Part shown: positions 1 to 8,701 of the stretch, piece after piece | Numbering within the stretch: the stretch's first letter is position 1 | Layout: every line of letters starts with the position of its first letter | Assembly (NCBI GenBank): GCA_018715775.1 | Contig: DVKZ01000091.1 | Coordinates: 1-46,997 of the forward strand | Reading direction: 5' to 3' | DNA from: Candidatus Fimousia stercorigallinarum | GTDB lineage: Bacteria; Bacillota; Clostridia; Lachnospirales; Lachnospiraceae | DNA: 46,997 nucleotides | Notes under the pieces: generated by a model | Databases searched by the model: none | The model's input: the letters and a program-made list of their open reading frames with translations, nothing else | What the model was told of the DNA's origin: nothing | Position numbers and translations under genes: made by a program

Positions 1-1243
1 ACGCATTCATCAGGCGTACTTCATTCCCCGGATATAAGCGGAAATATTTTTTCGGAGGATCGATCATAAAATCATCTCTCTCAATATACAATTCCCGTCC
101 AAATGGCATCTGTCTTGTTCCCATCTCCGGATTTTCCACGTTATTCACCACTTCAAGCATCTCCGTCTCTCCTTCCGGATAGTTCGTAATGATCAGCTTG
201 ATCGGATCGGTAACAGCATACATACGCGCTCTCGTACTTTTCAGATCATCTCTTAAGAAATGTTCGAGCATCGCATAATCAACGGAACTCTGGCTCTTAG
301 ATACCCCTACCTGTTCCATAAATGTTTTAATGGCACTTGGTGTAAAACCGCGACGTTTTAATGCACTCAAAGAGACGAGACGCGGATCATCCCATCCATC
401 AACGGTTCCTTCTTCTACCAGTTTTTTAATGTAACGTTTTCCTGTGATCACATTTGTCAAATATAATTTTGCAAATTCAATCTGCTTTGGCGGATTTTCA
501 AATTCACATTCGCGCACAACCCAATCGTACAGCGGACGATGATCTTCAAATTCCAAAGTACAAATAGAATGTGTCACTCCCTCGATCGCGTCTTCGATCG
601 GATGGGCAAAATCATACATCGGATAAATACACCACTTATCTCCGGTATTGTGATGGTGCATCCGTGCGATACGATAGATGATCGGATCTCTCATATTGAT
701 ATTTCCGGATGACATATCAATCTTCGCACGAAGAACCTTGCTTCCGTCCGGAAACTCCCCATTCTTCATTGCTGTGAATAAATCCAGATTTTCTTCTACA
801 GTACGTTCCCGGTAAGGACTGTTTTTTCCCGGTTCCGTTAACGTTCCACGGTATTCGCGGATTTCCTCCGGCGTCAGATCGCAGACATATGCTTTCCCTT
901 TTTTGATCAGCTTTACGGCATATTCATACATCTGATCAAAATAGTCGGATGCATAATAGTATTTGTCTCCGTAATCTGCACCCAGCCACTCTACATCTTT
1001 TAAAATCGATTCCACAAATTCTGTCTTTTCTTTTGTCGGATTTGTATCATCAAAACGAAGATTGAACTTCCCATTGTATTTCTTCGCTAATCCATAATTC
1101 AATAAAATTGATTTTGCATGTCCAATATGAAGATATCCATTTGGTTCCGGCGGGAAACGGGTAACCACTTTTGCACATTTTCCCTCTGCAATATCATGAT
1201 CAATAATCTGTTCGATAAAATTTTTAGAAATGGTTTCTTCCAT
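1..1243 (-). CDS. glnS: Glutaminyl-tRNA synthetase (3' end cut off by window edge)
   Basis: Charges tRNA-Gln with glutamine in the cytosol, using ATP. The frame is open from an ATG at 1243 to the left edge of the window, so about 414 N-terminal residues are visible and the C-terminal anticodon-binding part is mostly missing. The class I signature [12 protein letters not shown] lies at residues 31-42. The tract VDGWDDPR, typical of GlnRS/GluRS-type enzymes, follows a KMSKS-loop equivalent that reads ITGKRY (near residue 265) instead of the usual (V/L)(M/L)SKRK. The start is set by GGAGG just upstream. It sits 68 bases downstream of manA with its own good promoter. A direct GlnRS implies that Gln-tRNA need not be made by GatCAB transamidation. 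Identity is secure; the loop variant looks like a clade feature, not damage. Confidence 0.95.
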   Translation of the reverse strand, partial: MEETISKNFIEQIIDHDIAEGKCAKVVTRFPPEPNGYLHIGHAKSILLNYGLAKKYNGKFNLRFDDTNPTKEKTEFVESILKDVEWLGADYGDKYYYASDYFDQMYEYAVKLIKKGKAYVCDLTPEEIREYRGTLTEPGKNSPYRERTVEENLDLFTAMKNGEFPDGSKVLRAKIDMSSGNINMRDPIIYRIARMHHHNTGDKWCIYPMYDFAHPIEDAIEGVTHSICTLEFEDHRPLYDWVVRECEFENPPKQIEFAKLYLTNVITGKRYIKKLVEEGTVDGWDDPRLVSLSALKRRGFTPSAIKTFMEQVGVSKSQSSVDYAMLEHFLRDDLKSTRARMYAVTDPIKLIITNYPEGETEMLEVVNNVENPEMGTRQMPFGRELYIERDDFMIDPPKKYFRLYPGNEVRLMNA

Positions 1244-1278
1244 TATATATCCTCCCGTTTTCATGTCACTTTTATGGA

Positions 1279-1307
1279 ATTTTATCATAAACGGTTTTCT
1301 AATTCAA
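1279..1307 (-). promoter_or_regulatory. Sigma-70-type promoter of glnS
   Basis: On the minus strand TTGAAT (1302-1307) and TAAAAT (1279-1284) are separated by 17 bases, about 36 bases before the glnS start codon. It lies in the intergenic gap after manA. Confidence 0.6.
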
Positions 1308-1311
1308 GCTT

Positions 1312-2247
1312 TTATAAAGATGCGATCATAACCTGCATGGTTCCATCCAGGATCGTCTCTTGCTGATCCGAACAGATCACGAAATTATCGCCTTTTTTCA
1401 CTTCCATCGTATCTAATGTTCCGCTTCCTTCGATCACGCTGACCATCTGAAATGGTTTATCATTTATGATCGTATTTTTCCCATTCAGATCGTATTTATC
1501 GACTGCAAAAAATTCACTTTTGATCAAAGTCGTTCTGCTGCCGTTTTCCAGATCACTGCTGACAAAATCATTCTGCTGCGCGATATCCGCCGGCACTTTC
1601 GTAACATCGATCGACTGCTGTACATGCAGTTGTCTTTCACTTCCGTCTTTTTGTTTGCGGTGATAATCGTATACACGGTACGTAATATCAGAAGACTGCT
1701 GTGCTTCATAGATCAGAGAACCACTGCAGATCGCATGCAGTGTTCCGGAAGGAATATAGAAAAAGTCCCCTTCTTTGATTTTGAAAGTATTTAATAAGTG
1801 ATCATAATCATCTTCTTCCACCGCTTTTACAAATTCTTCTTTTGTCTTTGCATGATGCCCCATTACCATCTGTGTTCCTTCATCTGCCTGCAGAACATAC
1901 CAACATTCTGTTTTTCCAAGAGAATTCTCATATTTTGCTGCATAGGCATCGTCCGGATGAACCTGTACGGATAAATTATCATTGGCATCAATAAATTTTA
2001 CTAATAATGGAAATTGATCTCCATCAATATCTCCAAATAATTCCCGATGTTCGTCAAACAACTGTGCGAGTGTCATACCCGCATATTCCGTATTTTCAAT
2101 CATGCAGTTACCATTTTTATGTGCAGAGATCGTCCATGCTTCACCGGTGTGGTCACTTGGTATATCATATCCGTAAACATCACGAAGTTTTTTCCCTCCC
2201 CAGATCATTTCCTTAAAAACCGGTTTCATTTTTAAAATATGTCCCAT
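1312..2247 (-). CDS. manA: Mannose-6-phosphate isomerase, class I
   Basis: Interconverts mannose 6-phosphate and fructose 6-phosphate in the cytosol, linking mannose uptake to glycolysis and to GDP-mannose synthesis. At 311 residues it has the length of the short Firmicute cupin-type enzyme. The zinc-site pattern is visible: QVHPDD at 95-100 (Gln and His ligands), Glu114 in GKTECW, and His171 in GTLHAI. The ATG start is preceded by AAGGAG at good spacing. It lies 12 bases downstream of a DUF956 gene and is probably co-transcribed with it. DUF956/ManO proteins normally accompany mannose-family PTS operons, which supports a mannose role, although no PTS genes are in this window. Confidence 0.93.
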   Translation of the reverse strand: MGHILKMKPVFKEMIWGGKKLRDVYGYDIPSDHTGEAWTISAHKNGNCMIENTEYAGMTLAQLFDEHRELFGDIDGDQFPLLVKFIDANDNLSVQVHPDDAYAAKYENSLGKTECWYVLQADEGTQMVMGHHAKTKEEFVKAVEEDDYDHLLNTFKIKEGDFFYIPSGTLHAICSGSLIYEAQQSSDITYRVYDYHRKQKDGSERQLHVQQSIDVTKVPADIAQQNDFVSSDLENGSRTTLIKSEFFAVDKYDLNGKNTIINDKPFQMVSVIEGSGTLDTMEVKKGDNFVICSDQQETILDGTMQVMIASL

Positions 2248-2259
2248 ACTTTCTTCTCC

Positions 2260-2652
2260 TTATTCTTCTGATTTACCTCTTAATCGATTCACTTTTCTTT
2301 TTACATTTCTTGTCAGCACTTCCCGAAATGTCAGGGAACGCAGCATCCGGTCACCTGGGATATACTGATTAATTGCTCTTAGCACCGCTTTCGGTTCTTG
2401 TGTGGAAAAGGAAAAATCACCACTCTTTTTTGTATGTATAGAAAAACGCGGGATGGATTTTCCCTTCCTCATAACCGATGCTGCAATGTAATCCACTTCC
2501 TCCCATGGAATCTGTATATAATCATTCACATTTCGATCATTATAAAATTCAAATGCATGATCTCCGACAATGATCTTTCCATACGTGGCCAGGCCATGAT
2601 GAGAAGCTGCCTTTACCGATATATCCACTTTTGTATTCAACGACTGAACCAT
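2260..2652 (-). CDS. DUF956 family protein (ManO-like)
   Basis: A 130-residue soluble protein whose opening MVQSLNTKVDISVKA and central FYNDRNVNDYIQIPWEEVDY match the DUF956 family as I know it. Members are usually the last gene of mannose-class PTS operons (often called manO); their biochemical role is not established. The fold is likely all-beta, resembling a small PH-like domain, with a basic C-terminal tail (KRKVNRLRGKSEE). Here it is separated from any PTS and directly precedes manA. The upstream gap has an extended -10 promoter, so DUF956-manA looks like a two-gene unit. Family recognition is from the whole pattern; function is not claimed. Confidence 0.8.
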   Translation of the reverse strand: MVQSLNTKVDISVKAASHHGLATYGKIIVGDHAFEFYNDRNVNDYIQIPWEEVDYIAASVMRKGKSIPRFSIHTKKSGDFSFSTQEPKAVLRAINQYIPGDRMLRSLTFREVLTRNVKRKVNRLRGKSEE

Positions 2653-2699
2653 ATGTAATCTCCATTTCTTTTTCTTAAATCTAACAGTAACATTCCTTG

Positions 2700-2708
2700 A
2701 TTATAGCA
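2700..2708 (-). promoter_or_regulatory. Extended -10 promoter before DUF956-manA
   Basis: Minus strand reads TGCTATAAT (2700-2708), a full extended -10 element, about 50 bases before the DUF956 start. No convincing -35 is visible, as expected for this promoter type. Confidence 0.5.
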
Positions 2709-2723
2709 TAAAAACTATAGGAT

Positions 2724-4079
2724 TTATATATAATCCAATGCTTCTCGGACATTTGCAACCCCAATTAATTTCATATCACTTTTTATTCTTATATTGTCTA
2801 TATCAGCTTTTGGCATAATACAGGTATGAAATCCCATTTTCTCTGCCTCAATGATCCTCTGCTCTGCCTGAGAAACTCCCCGGATTTCCCCGACTAACCC
2901 GACTTCCCCGAATATGATCGTATCAGCCGGCAATGCCCGGTTTTTATAACTCGATGCGATCGCAAAAATAATTCCAAGATCGATGGCCGGCTCCCCAAGC
3001 CGCATGCCTCCGGCCAGATTAACATAAGCATCACATCCGCCAAGTTGAAGGCCGACTCTCTTTTCCAATACTGCCATCAGCAGGTTCACCCTGTTGTAAT
3101 CAATTCCAACGGCCGTTCTTCTGGGCATATTAAAACTCGTCGGCGATACAAGAGCCTGGATTTCGATCAGTACCGGCCTCGTTCCTTCCAGTGAACACAC
3201 AACAACCGACCCCGGCGCATCAATCGGACGTCCATTTAACATGATCTGCGAAGGATTTTCCACTTCTGCAAGTCCATTGCTTCTCATTTCAAATACACCG
3301 ATCTCGTTCGTGGATCCAAACCGGTTTTTCACACTTCGCAGGATCCGGTAAAGCGCCTGTCTATCTCCTTCAAAATAAAGAACCGTATCCACCATATGTT
3401 CTAATGTCCTTGGCCCCGCAACGACGCCTTCTTTTGTAACATGTCCGACAATAAAAATAGCAATATTATGTTCTTTTGCAATCTTCATCAGCCTTGCTGT
3501 CACCTCGCGAACCTGGGATACACTTCCCGCTGCTGAAGAAACCGCTTCCGAATACATCGTCTGGATCGAATCAATCACCATAAATTCCGGTTTTGTCTTC
3601 AAAATCCCATCCACGATCGCATCCATGTCCGTTTCACACAAAAGCATCAGTTCTCCTTGAAATTCCCCAATCCTGGAAGCTCTCATCTTGATCTGATGCA
3701 GGGATTCCTCCCCGGAAACATATAAAACTTTTCTGCCTGCATTTGCCAGATTGCGGCATACCTGTAAAAGCAACGTTGACTTTCCAATTCCCGGATCGCC
3801 CCCGACTAAAGAGAGAGAACCTCTGACAATTCCTCCATTTAATACTCGGTCCAGTTCTTTCATATGCGTCGGGATCCGTTCTTCTTCTTTTGTGGAAACT
3901 TCTACGATATTCGTAGGAAAGGCTAAAGCTTTCTTCGCTTTAGCCCCTTTCTTCGTCGATGTCTCTACATATTCTTCTACAAATGTATTCCATGCTTTAC
4001 AAGACGGACACTGTCCCATCCACTTTGCAGATTCATATCCGCATTCCTGGCAAAAATAGATTGTCTTTGCCTTTGCCAT
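2724..4079 (-). CDS. radA: DNA repair protein RadA
   Basis: A RecA-like ATPase that promotes branch migration during recombinational repair. All family parts are present in 451 residues: a zinc finger with Cys10, Cys13, Cys24 and Cys27; Walker A GGDPGIGKS at 93-101; Walker B MVIDS near 167-171; the RadA signature KNRFG at 251-255; and a Lon-protease-like C-terminal domain that acts as a scaffold. It starts 10 bases after the 137-residue unknown gene, so the two are probably one transcript. A 71-base gap with a promoter separates it from DUF956-manA downstream. Complete, with nothing missing. Confidence 0.97.
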   Translation of the reverse strand: MAKAKTIYFCQECGYESAKWMGQCPSCKAWNTFVEEYVETSTKKGAKAKKALAFPTNIVEVSTKEEERIPTHMKELDRVLNGGIVRGSLSLVGGDPGIGKSTLLLQVCRNLANAGRKVLYVSGEESLHQIKMRASRIGEFQGELMLLCETDMDAIVDGILKTKPEFMVIDSIQTMYSEAVSSAAGSVSQVREVTARLMKIAKEHNIAIFIVGHVTKEGVVAGPRTLEHMVDTVLYFEGDRQALYRILRSVKNRFGSTNEIGVFEMRSNGLAEVENPSQIMLNGRPIDAPGSVVVCSLEGTRPVLIEIQALVSPTSFNMPRRTAVGIDYNRVNLLMAVLEKRVGLQLGGCDAYVNLAGGMRLGEPAIDLGIIFAIASSYKNRALPADTIIFGEVGLVGEIRGVSQAEQRIIEAEKMGFHTCIMPKADIDNIRIKSDMKLIGVANVREALDYI

Positions 4080-4089
4080 ATGACTGCCC

Positions 4090-4503
4090 CTATAATTTCA
4101 TGATCTTAACGAACACCGGTTGTCCGGCATTCATCTCCAGACCAATACTTAATTTCCCGCCAAGATTTGTTTTCATTCTTCCAATGTTCGTATCATCAAC
4201 GTATACCTTATATTCTTTTTCCGGTTCTAATTCAAGCGTGATCTGAGCATCATTCATTCCTTCCGTTTCAAAGGATACCATAGAATCCGACGCTTTAAAA
4301 TTATGTACAGACGTTCCCGGAACTGACTCATAAACCATCATACCATTTTTTTCTAATTTGGTGATCGTGTTATATGTTTTAATTTTATATAAATCTCCTT
4401 CAAACATGAAGTCCGCTTTTTTCGTTTTCTGAGTAAGCGTATAATCTCCAAAATTTAATGCGTGATCATCGGTAACGGTAATCAAATCTTTTACTACTGC
4501 CAT
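4090..4503 (-). CDS. Hypothetical beta-rich protein upstream of radA
   Basis: I do not recognise a characterised function. The 137-residue product has no signal peptide or membrane segment, is acidic in the middle and basic at the end, and alternates short hydrophobic and polar stretches, suggesting an all-beta fold. It resembles small proteins automatically called 'endosialidase' in Clostridia; nothing here shows catalytic residues, so that name is not adopted. The ATG follows a strong GGAGG. It leads a unit with radA (10-base gap) and has an unusual 20-base perfect palindrome in its promoter region. Confidence 0.75.
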   Translation of the reverse strand: MAVVKDLITVTDDHALNFGDYTLTQKTKKADFMFEGDLYKIKTYNTITKLEKNGMMVYESVPGTSVHNFKASDSMVSFETEGMNDAQITLELEPEKEYKVYVDDTNIGRMKTNLGGKLSIGLEMNAGQPVFVKIMKL

Positions 4504-4539
4504 GCTTATTTCCTCCTAAATTATCAAGCACTTTCTATT

Positions 4540-4559
4540 TTATAATATCAATATTATAA
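4540..4559. promoter_or_regulatory. 20-base AT-only palindrome with central CA/TG in the promoter region
   Basis: TTATAATAT, then CA, then ATATTATAA: each arm is 9 bases and pairing is perfect. It lies about 37 bases before the start of the 137-residue gene. Each arm contains a TATAAT-like -10, so it may be a promoter, an operator, or both. Confidence 0.5.
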
Positions 4560-4590
4560 CTTATTTTATCTTTTAAGGCTACCTTTCCTT

Positions 4591-7023
4591 TTAACAAAAT
4601 ATCAATTGTCCATCCTTTTTCCGCAGACTGATCTCCGAACCTTCCATGACTTCTTCATTTAATAACAGATCCGCCAGTTTATCTTCTATCTCCGTCTGGA
4701 TTACACGGCGAAGCGGTCTTGCCCCATATTTTTCATCGTACCCTTTTTCTGCCAGATAGTCGTAAACATAACGGGATACTTTCAACGTAATGCCCATATG
4801 ATCCTGAATACGTGCGCTAAGTTCTTTCATCATCAGTTTTGCAATATCCCTCACTTCTGCTCTCGTCAGAGAATGGAAAACGATGATCTCATCAATACGG
4901 TTTAAAAACTCCGGACGAAACATCTGCCGTACTTCCTGCATCACTGCCTGTTTCATCTGCTCATGATTCTTTTCCCGATCATCTGAAACCCCAAATCCGA
5001 GCCTTTTTGGAGAAATAATCCGATTTGCTCCTGCATTGGAAGTCATGATTATGATCGTATTTTTAAAGTCAATCTTCCGTCCCTGCGAATCAGTCACATG
5101 TCCATCATCTAATATTTGAAGCAGGATATTGAAAACATCCGGATGTGCTTTTTCAATTTCATCAAATAAAATCACGGAATATGGTTTTCTCCTTACCCGT
5201 TCACTCAACTGTCCGCCATCTTCAAAGCCAACATATCCCGGAGGAGAACCAATGAGTTTCGATACACTGTGTGGTTCCATATATTCCGACATATCTACGC
5301 GGATCATCTCTTCTTCACTTCCAAACACGGCTTCCGCCAACGCTTTGGATAATTCTGTTTTTCCGACTCCTGTCGGACCGAGGAATAAGAACGATCCGAT
5401 TGGTCGATTTGGCGATTTCAGACCGATCCGGTTTCTTTTTACTGCTTTAGAAATTGCAGAAACCGCTTCATCCTGTCCGATCACCCGTTCATGCAGGATT
5501 TTTTCCATATTGCGCAGCCTTTTTTTCTCGCTCGTCTGCATCTGCGTTACCGGAATATTCGTCCACATCATAACAACTTCTGCAATATCATCCGGTGTCA
5601 CAGTCATGAGATTTTGATTGCCTTTTTTCTCCCATGCGGCGGATTTTTTCAAATACGAAGCTTTTAACTTTTCAAATTCTTTTTTTATTTTTCCTGCTTC
5701 AGCAATTTCTCTGTCAATCAATTTCTGCTCAAAAGCATCTGACATTCTTCCAAGTTCCGTTTCCATCGTCTTTAGTTCTTCCGGCTTTACATGAATCCCC
5801 ATCGTCTTCCTTGAGCCTGCTTCATCGATCAGATCAATCGCTTTATCCGGTAAAAACCGATCATGCACATATCGCTTTGATAGCTGTACTGCCGCGAGAA
5901 CACTTTCTTCCGGAATTACCACATGATGATGATCTTCAAATCGTGATTTTAGTCCGTTGATGATCTCAACACTTTCTTCTAAAGACGGTTCTAATACTTC
6001 AATCGGCTGGAAACGCCTTTCCAATGCCGCATCTTTTTCAATGTATTTTGTATATTCTGCTCTCGTTGTTGCCCCGATCAGCTGAATCTCTCCTCGAGCA
6101 AGTGATGGCTTCAGAATGTTCGATGCATCAATGGCACCCTCCGCACCGCCGGCACCGATGATCGTGTGGATCTCATCGATAAATAAAATAATATCTCCGG
6201 ACATCTTTACTTCGTTGATGATTTTTTTAATCCGTTCTTCAAATTCACCTCGATACTTGGAACCGGCCACAACACCGGACAGATCCAGGCTGAGCAGACG
6301 CTTGTCTTTCATCTGTTCCGGAACATTCTGATCTGCGATCAATTGGGCAAAACCTTCTACCACTGCCGTTTTCCCAACTCCCGGTTCTCCGACAAAGCAA
6401 GGATTATTTTTTGTTCTCCGGCTTAAAATCTGAATCAGACGTTCCAGTTCCTTTTTTCTTCCAATAACAGGATCCAGTTTCCCTTCTGCCGCAAGCTGCG
6501 TCAGATCCGTACTATACTGACTGATCGTATCGGTATATTTCTGATTTTGTACAACCTTTCCCTGTAATTCTGCTTTTGCGGCATTCGTATCTAGTCCTGC
6601 TGCCAACAGACAATCCATAAAAACTTTATTCGTCTGAATTCCCAATTCTGTTAAAATCTGATTCGCCACGCACTCTCGGTCAGAGAGCAGGCTGCACAAA
6701 ATATGTTCCGTACCGACAGCCTGGAATCCATACCGCATAGCCAGCTGTTCACTTCTTTCTAAGATATACATGATCCGCGGCGTAAATTCTCTCCCCGGTT
6801 CCTTCGTGCCATCTGCAAAAATATCATCTTTATGAACCAAATTAATGACATCCGCTTCCCTGACACCATGATTTTGAAGCACTTTCGCCGCAACACCGTC
6901 TCGTGCCCAGATCAGGCCGATCAACAAATGTTCCGTGCCGACATACTCGTGTCCAAACTCTTCTACTGCCAGCCTCGCATGCTCAAGCGCGCACTCCGCT
7001 GTTATGGTAAATGGTAAACCCAT
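4591..7023 (-). CDS. clpC: ClpC-type AAA+ unfoldase, ATPase subunit of ClpCP
   Basis: Unfolds damaged or tagged proteins and feeds them to ClpP. The 810 residues show an N-terminal double Clp-N repeat (1-145), a first AAA+ module with Walker A GEPGVGKT at 212-219 and Walker B FIDEIHT at 281-287, a short middle coiled-coil (about 405-465) as in ClpC, and a second AAA+ module with GPTGVGKT at 549-556 and LFDEIEKA at 619-626. The ClpP-docking loop is present as LGFG at 675-678. It follows the GntR-type regulator gene by 4 bases, so the two are co-transcribed. In Bacillus-type genomes clpC sits with ctsR-mcsA-mcsB; none of these are here. Confidence 0.95.
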   Translation of the reverse strand: MGLPFTITAECALEHARLAVEEFGHEYVGTEHLLIGLIWARDGVAAKVLQNHGVREADVINLVHKDDIFADGTKEPGREFTPRIMYILERSEQLAMRYGFQAVGTEHILCSLLSDRECVANQILTELGIQTNKVFMDCLLAAGLDTNAAKAELQGKVVQNQKYTDTISQYSTDLTQLAAEGKLDPVIGRKKELERLIQILSRRTKNNPCFVGEPGVGKTAVVEGFAQLIADQNVPEQMKDKRLLSLDLSGVVAGSKYRGEFEERIKKIINEVKMSGDIILFIDEIHTIIGAGGAEGAIDASNILKPSLARGEIQLIGATTRAEYTKYIEKDAALERRFQPIEVLEPSLEESVEIINGLKSRFEDHHHVVIPEESVLAAVQLSKRYVHDRFLPDKAIDLIDEAGSRKTMGIHVKPEELKTMETELGRMSDAFEQKLIDREIAEAGKIKKEFEKLKASYLKKSAAWEKKGNQNLMTVTPDDIAEVVMMWTNIPVTQMQTSEKKRLRNMEKILHERVIGQDEAVSAISKAVKRNRIGLKSPNRPIGSFLFLGPTGVGKTELSKALAEAVFGSEEEMIRVDMSEYMEPHSVSKLIGSPPGYVGFEDGGQLSERVRRKPYSVILFDEIEKAHPDVFNILLQILDDGHVTDSQGRKIDFKNTIIIMTSNAGANRIISPKRLGFGVSDDREKNHEQMKQAVMQEVRQMFRPEFLNRIDEIIVFHSLTRAEVRDIAKLMMKELSARIQDHMGITLKVSRYVYDYLAEKGYDEKYGARPLRRVIQTEIEDKLADLLLNEEVMEGSEISLRKKDGQLIFC

Positions 7024-7027
7024 ATGA

Positions 7028-7414
7028 CTAATCCTCCTGAATATTCATAATTTCATCATATAACTGATTGATAATATGATGCATCTCGTCTTTTGAGATC
7101 TCTTTGCATATTGCCTGCGCGATCGTCATCCGCAGAGCCAGATTCATCTCCTCGACTTCCTGGCTTTTTTCCTTCGTCTGCACGCTGACAACCGCCCCTT
7201 TTCTACGGTCTAAAGTCAGATATCCTTCCTGGCGCAACATTCCGTATGCCTTGTTCACCGTATGCATATTCACCCCCAGATAATCTGCCATCTGGCGAAC
7301 GGATGGAAGAGATTCTCCACTTTGCAGTTCTTCTTTTGCAATCCCCATCACAATCTGATTGCGAAGCTGTATGTAGATAGCTTCATCACTGTTAAAATCA
7401 ATTTCTATGATCAT
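7028..7414 (-). CDS. GntR-family regulator, YtrA-type
   Basis: A 128-residue DNA-binding protein with an N-terminal winged helix-turn-helix (about 10-78: YIQLRNQI, GESLPSVRQMADYLGVN, VNKAYGMLRQEGYLTLDRRKG) and only a short helical C-terminal tail. That size and layout match the YtrA subfamily of GntR, whose small C-terminal region serves for dimerisation. Start at ATG 7414 behind GGAAGAAGG. It immediately precedes clpC and has its own promoter facing a divergent esterase promoter. It may be autoregulatory and may replace CtsR in controlling clpC; that is inference from position. Confidence 0.88.
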   Translation of the reverse strand: MIIEIDFNSDEAIYIQLRNQIVMGIAKEELQSGESLPSVRQMADYLGVNMHTVNKAYGMLRQEGYLTLDRRKGAVVSVQTKEKSQEVEEMNLALRMTIAQAICKEISKDEMHHIINQLYDEIMNIQED

Positions 7415-7450
7415 GCTCTAACCTTCTTCCTTTTGTAATATGTTCCTCCT

Positions 7451-7479
7451 GTTATACACATACTAGCACATAAAGTCAA
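7451..7479 (-). promoter_or_regulatory. Promoter of the GntR-clpC unit
   Basis: Minus strand: TTGACT (7474-7479) and TATAAC (7451-7456), 17 bases apart. No clear CtsR-type direct heptad repeat overlaps it. Confidence 0.65.
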
Positions 7480-7498
7480 TTTTCTCAACCAAATTTCA

Positions 7499-7528
7499 TT
7501 GACAAATATTATGACATCCCTTTACAAT
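7499..7528 (+). promoter_or_regulatory. Promoter of the plus-strand esterase
   Basis: TTGACA (7499-7504) and TACAAT (7523-7528) with an 18-base spacer. It faces away from the GntR-clpC promoter; the two -35 boxes are only about 20 bases apart, so one bound regulator could affect both. Confidence 0.65.
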
Positions 7529-7534
7529 ATATAC

Positions 7535-7553
7535 CTGTCTGACAAAAAGACAG
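7535..7553 (+). promoter_or_regulatory. Small inverted repeat at the esterase transcription start
   Basis: CTGTCT (7535-7540) and AGACAG (7548-7553) form a perfect 6-base inverted repeat with a 7-base loop, located at the expected +1 of the esterase transcript. It could be an operator or a 5' stabilising hairpin. Confidence 0.4.
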
Positions 7554-7580
7554 AAAATCTTCTGAGAGGAGAAGCCAAAC

Positions 7581-8336
7581 TTGATTTTTATTGAAAATAT
7601 TACGATTGAATGTCTGACAAACGATCAGACCCGAAGACTTTACATCTATGTCCCAGAAGAGGCAAATGACCATCCGGACAGAAACTATCCAGTTGTATAT
7701 ATGTTCGACGGACACAATTTATTTTTCGATGAACATGCAACCTATGGGAAATCCTGGGGTTTAAAAACATTTCTAGATGTAAATAACATTCCAATGATCA
7801 TAGCTGCCGTAGAATGCAACCACGAAGGAAATGGACGTTTAAATGAATATAGTCCTTATCCTGCCCGGTGTTCTTACGGACGGATCAAAGGATATGGCGG
7901 CATCTATATGGATTGGCTTGTGAATGAATTAAAACCATATATTGACAGCCATTTCCCAACGCTTCCTGACAGATCTCATACGTTTATCTCCGGGAGTTCT
8001 ATGGGCGGCCTGATGTCTATCTTTGCTGCCGTACAATATTCAGACTATTTTTCCAAAGCAGCCTGTCTTTCTCCAAGTGTCTGGTTTGGATACAAAAAAC
8101 TCCTGGAAATGATTCACAGCTCTGATATCCATCCGGAAACCTCTTTCTATATGGATATCGGAAGTGAAGAACTAAAAAAGAAGCCGATCATGATCTACCG
8201 CATGCTTGATGTGGAAAAAGAACTGAAAAAGAAAGAAATTCCTGTCCGCTTTCGCATTATTGAGGACGGAACCCATACGGAAGCAAGCTGGGAACAGCAG
8301 CTGCCGGTTGTTTTTTCATTTTTCATGAATCCATAG
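7581..8336 (+). CDS. Cytosolic alpha/beta-hydrolase esterase (esterase D/Fes-like)
   Basis: A 251-residue serine hydrolase of the putative esterase family, which includes S-formylglutathione hydrolase, Fes-type esterases and antigen-85-like enzymes. The nucleophile elbow is GSSMGG near residues 137-142; candidate acid and base residues lie in DIGSEE and in GTHTEASW near the C-terminus. There is no signal peptide, so it acts in the cytosol; the substrate cannot be inferred. The start is TTG at 7581, chosen because AGGAG (7567-7571) lies 9 bases upstream and no ATG is near. A terminator follows at 8350-8387, so this is a single-gene unit divergent from GntR-clpC. Confidence 0.85.
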   Translation: MIFIENITIECLTNDQTRRLYIYVPEEANDHPDRNYPVVYMFDGHNLFFDEHATYGKSWGLKTFLDVNNIPMIIAAVECNHEGNGRLNEYSPYPARCSYGRIKGYGGIYMDWLVNELKPYIDSHFPTLPDRSHTFISGSSMGGLMSIFAAVQYSDYFSKAACLSPSVWFGYKKLLEMIHSSDIHPETSFYMDIGSEELKKKPIMIYRMLDVEKELKKKEIPVRFRIIEDGTHTEASWEQQLPVVFSFFMNP

Positions 8337-8349
8337 ATTCTGATAAACG

Positions 8350-8387
8350 AAAAGATGCAGAGCCCGTTCACTTGGCCTGCATCTTTT
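8350..8387 (+). terminator. Terminator after the esterase
   Basis: An 11-base perfect stem, AAAAGATGCAG (8350-8360) with CTGCATCTTTT (8377-8387), followed by a T-rich stretch. Confidence 0.8.
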
Positions 8388-8527
8388 CTATTTTACTTTA
8401 CTTTGCCTTTTTTAATCGATCGTACTCCGATTATTTATATTGATTTACGAAATCTTATCTGCTTTTCATTCGATTTTCTCATTCTGTTTATATCAGCTTT
8501 AAAAGCTTATATACTCTGCCGTCAGCA

Positions 8528-8553
8528 GCAACGCCGCTATGAGGCGGCGTTGC
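8528..8553. terminator. Isolated GC-rich hairpin
   Basis: GCAACGCCGC (8528-8537) and GCGGCGTTGC (8544-8553) pair perfectly over 10 bases with a 6-base loop, followed by CACTATTTTTCTA. It may be a back-up terminator for the esterase, but it lies 140 bases beyond the first terminator and its GC content stands out from the AT-rich surroundings. Confidence 0.5.
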
Positions 8554-8618
8554 CACTATTTTTCTATATCATATACTCCCCTGTTTACCCTTGTATTTTA
8601 TCAAATCATAGATCTCTT

Positions 8619-8697
8619 ATTCAATATGGGCTTCTAATTGGTCAAAATTAATTCACAACAGAATTCTTGTTCAATATGGACACTAAATTGGTCAAAA
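8619..8697 (+). repeat. Pair of direct repeats, exactly 50 bases apart, before RegA
   Basis: TTCAATATGG begins at 8670 and its partner TCAATATGG at 8621; ATTGGTCAAAA follows in each copy at 8637-8647 and 8687-8697. Corresponding bases are 50 positions apart, about five helical turns, so bound proteins would sit on the same face of the DNA. The second copy ends about 40 bases before the -10. Confidence 0.7.
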
Positions 8698-8701
8698 ATG
8701 A

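Noticed and set aside
7415..7580. CtsR operator before the GntR-clpC unit
   Set aside because: TTGACT and TTGAG elements occur, but the tandem heptad spacing of a CtsR box is not met.
8355..8651. 98-residue open frame after the esterase
   Set aside because: It starts inside a terminator, covers a hairpin and repeats, and has low-complexity Phe/Leu/Ile content without a ribosome site.
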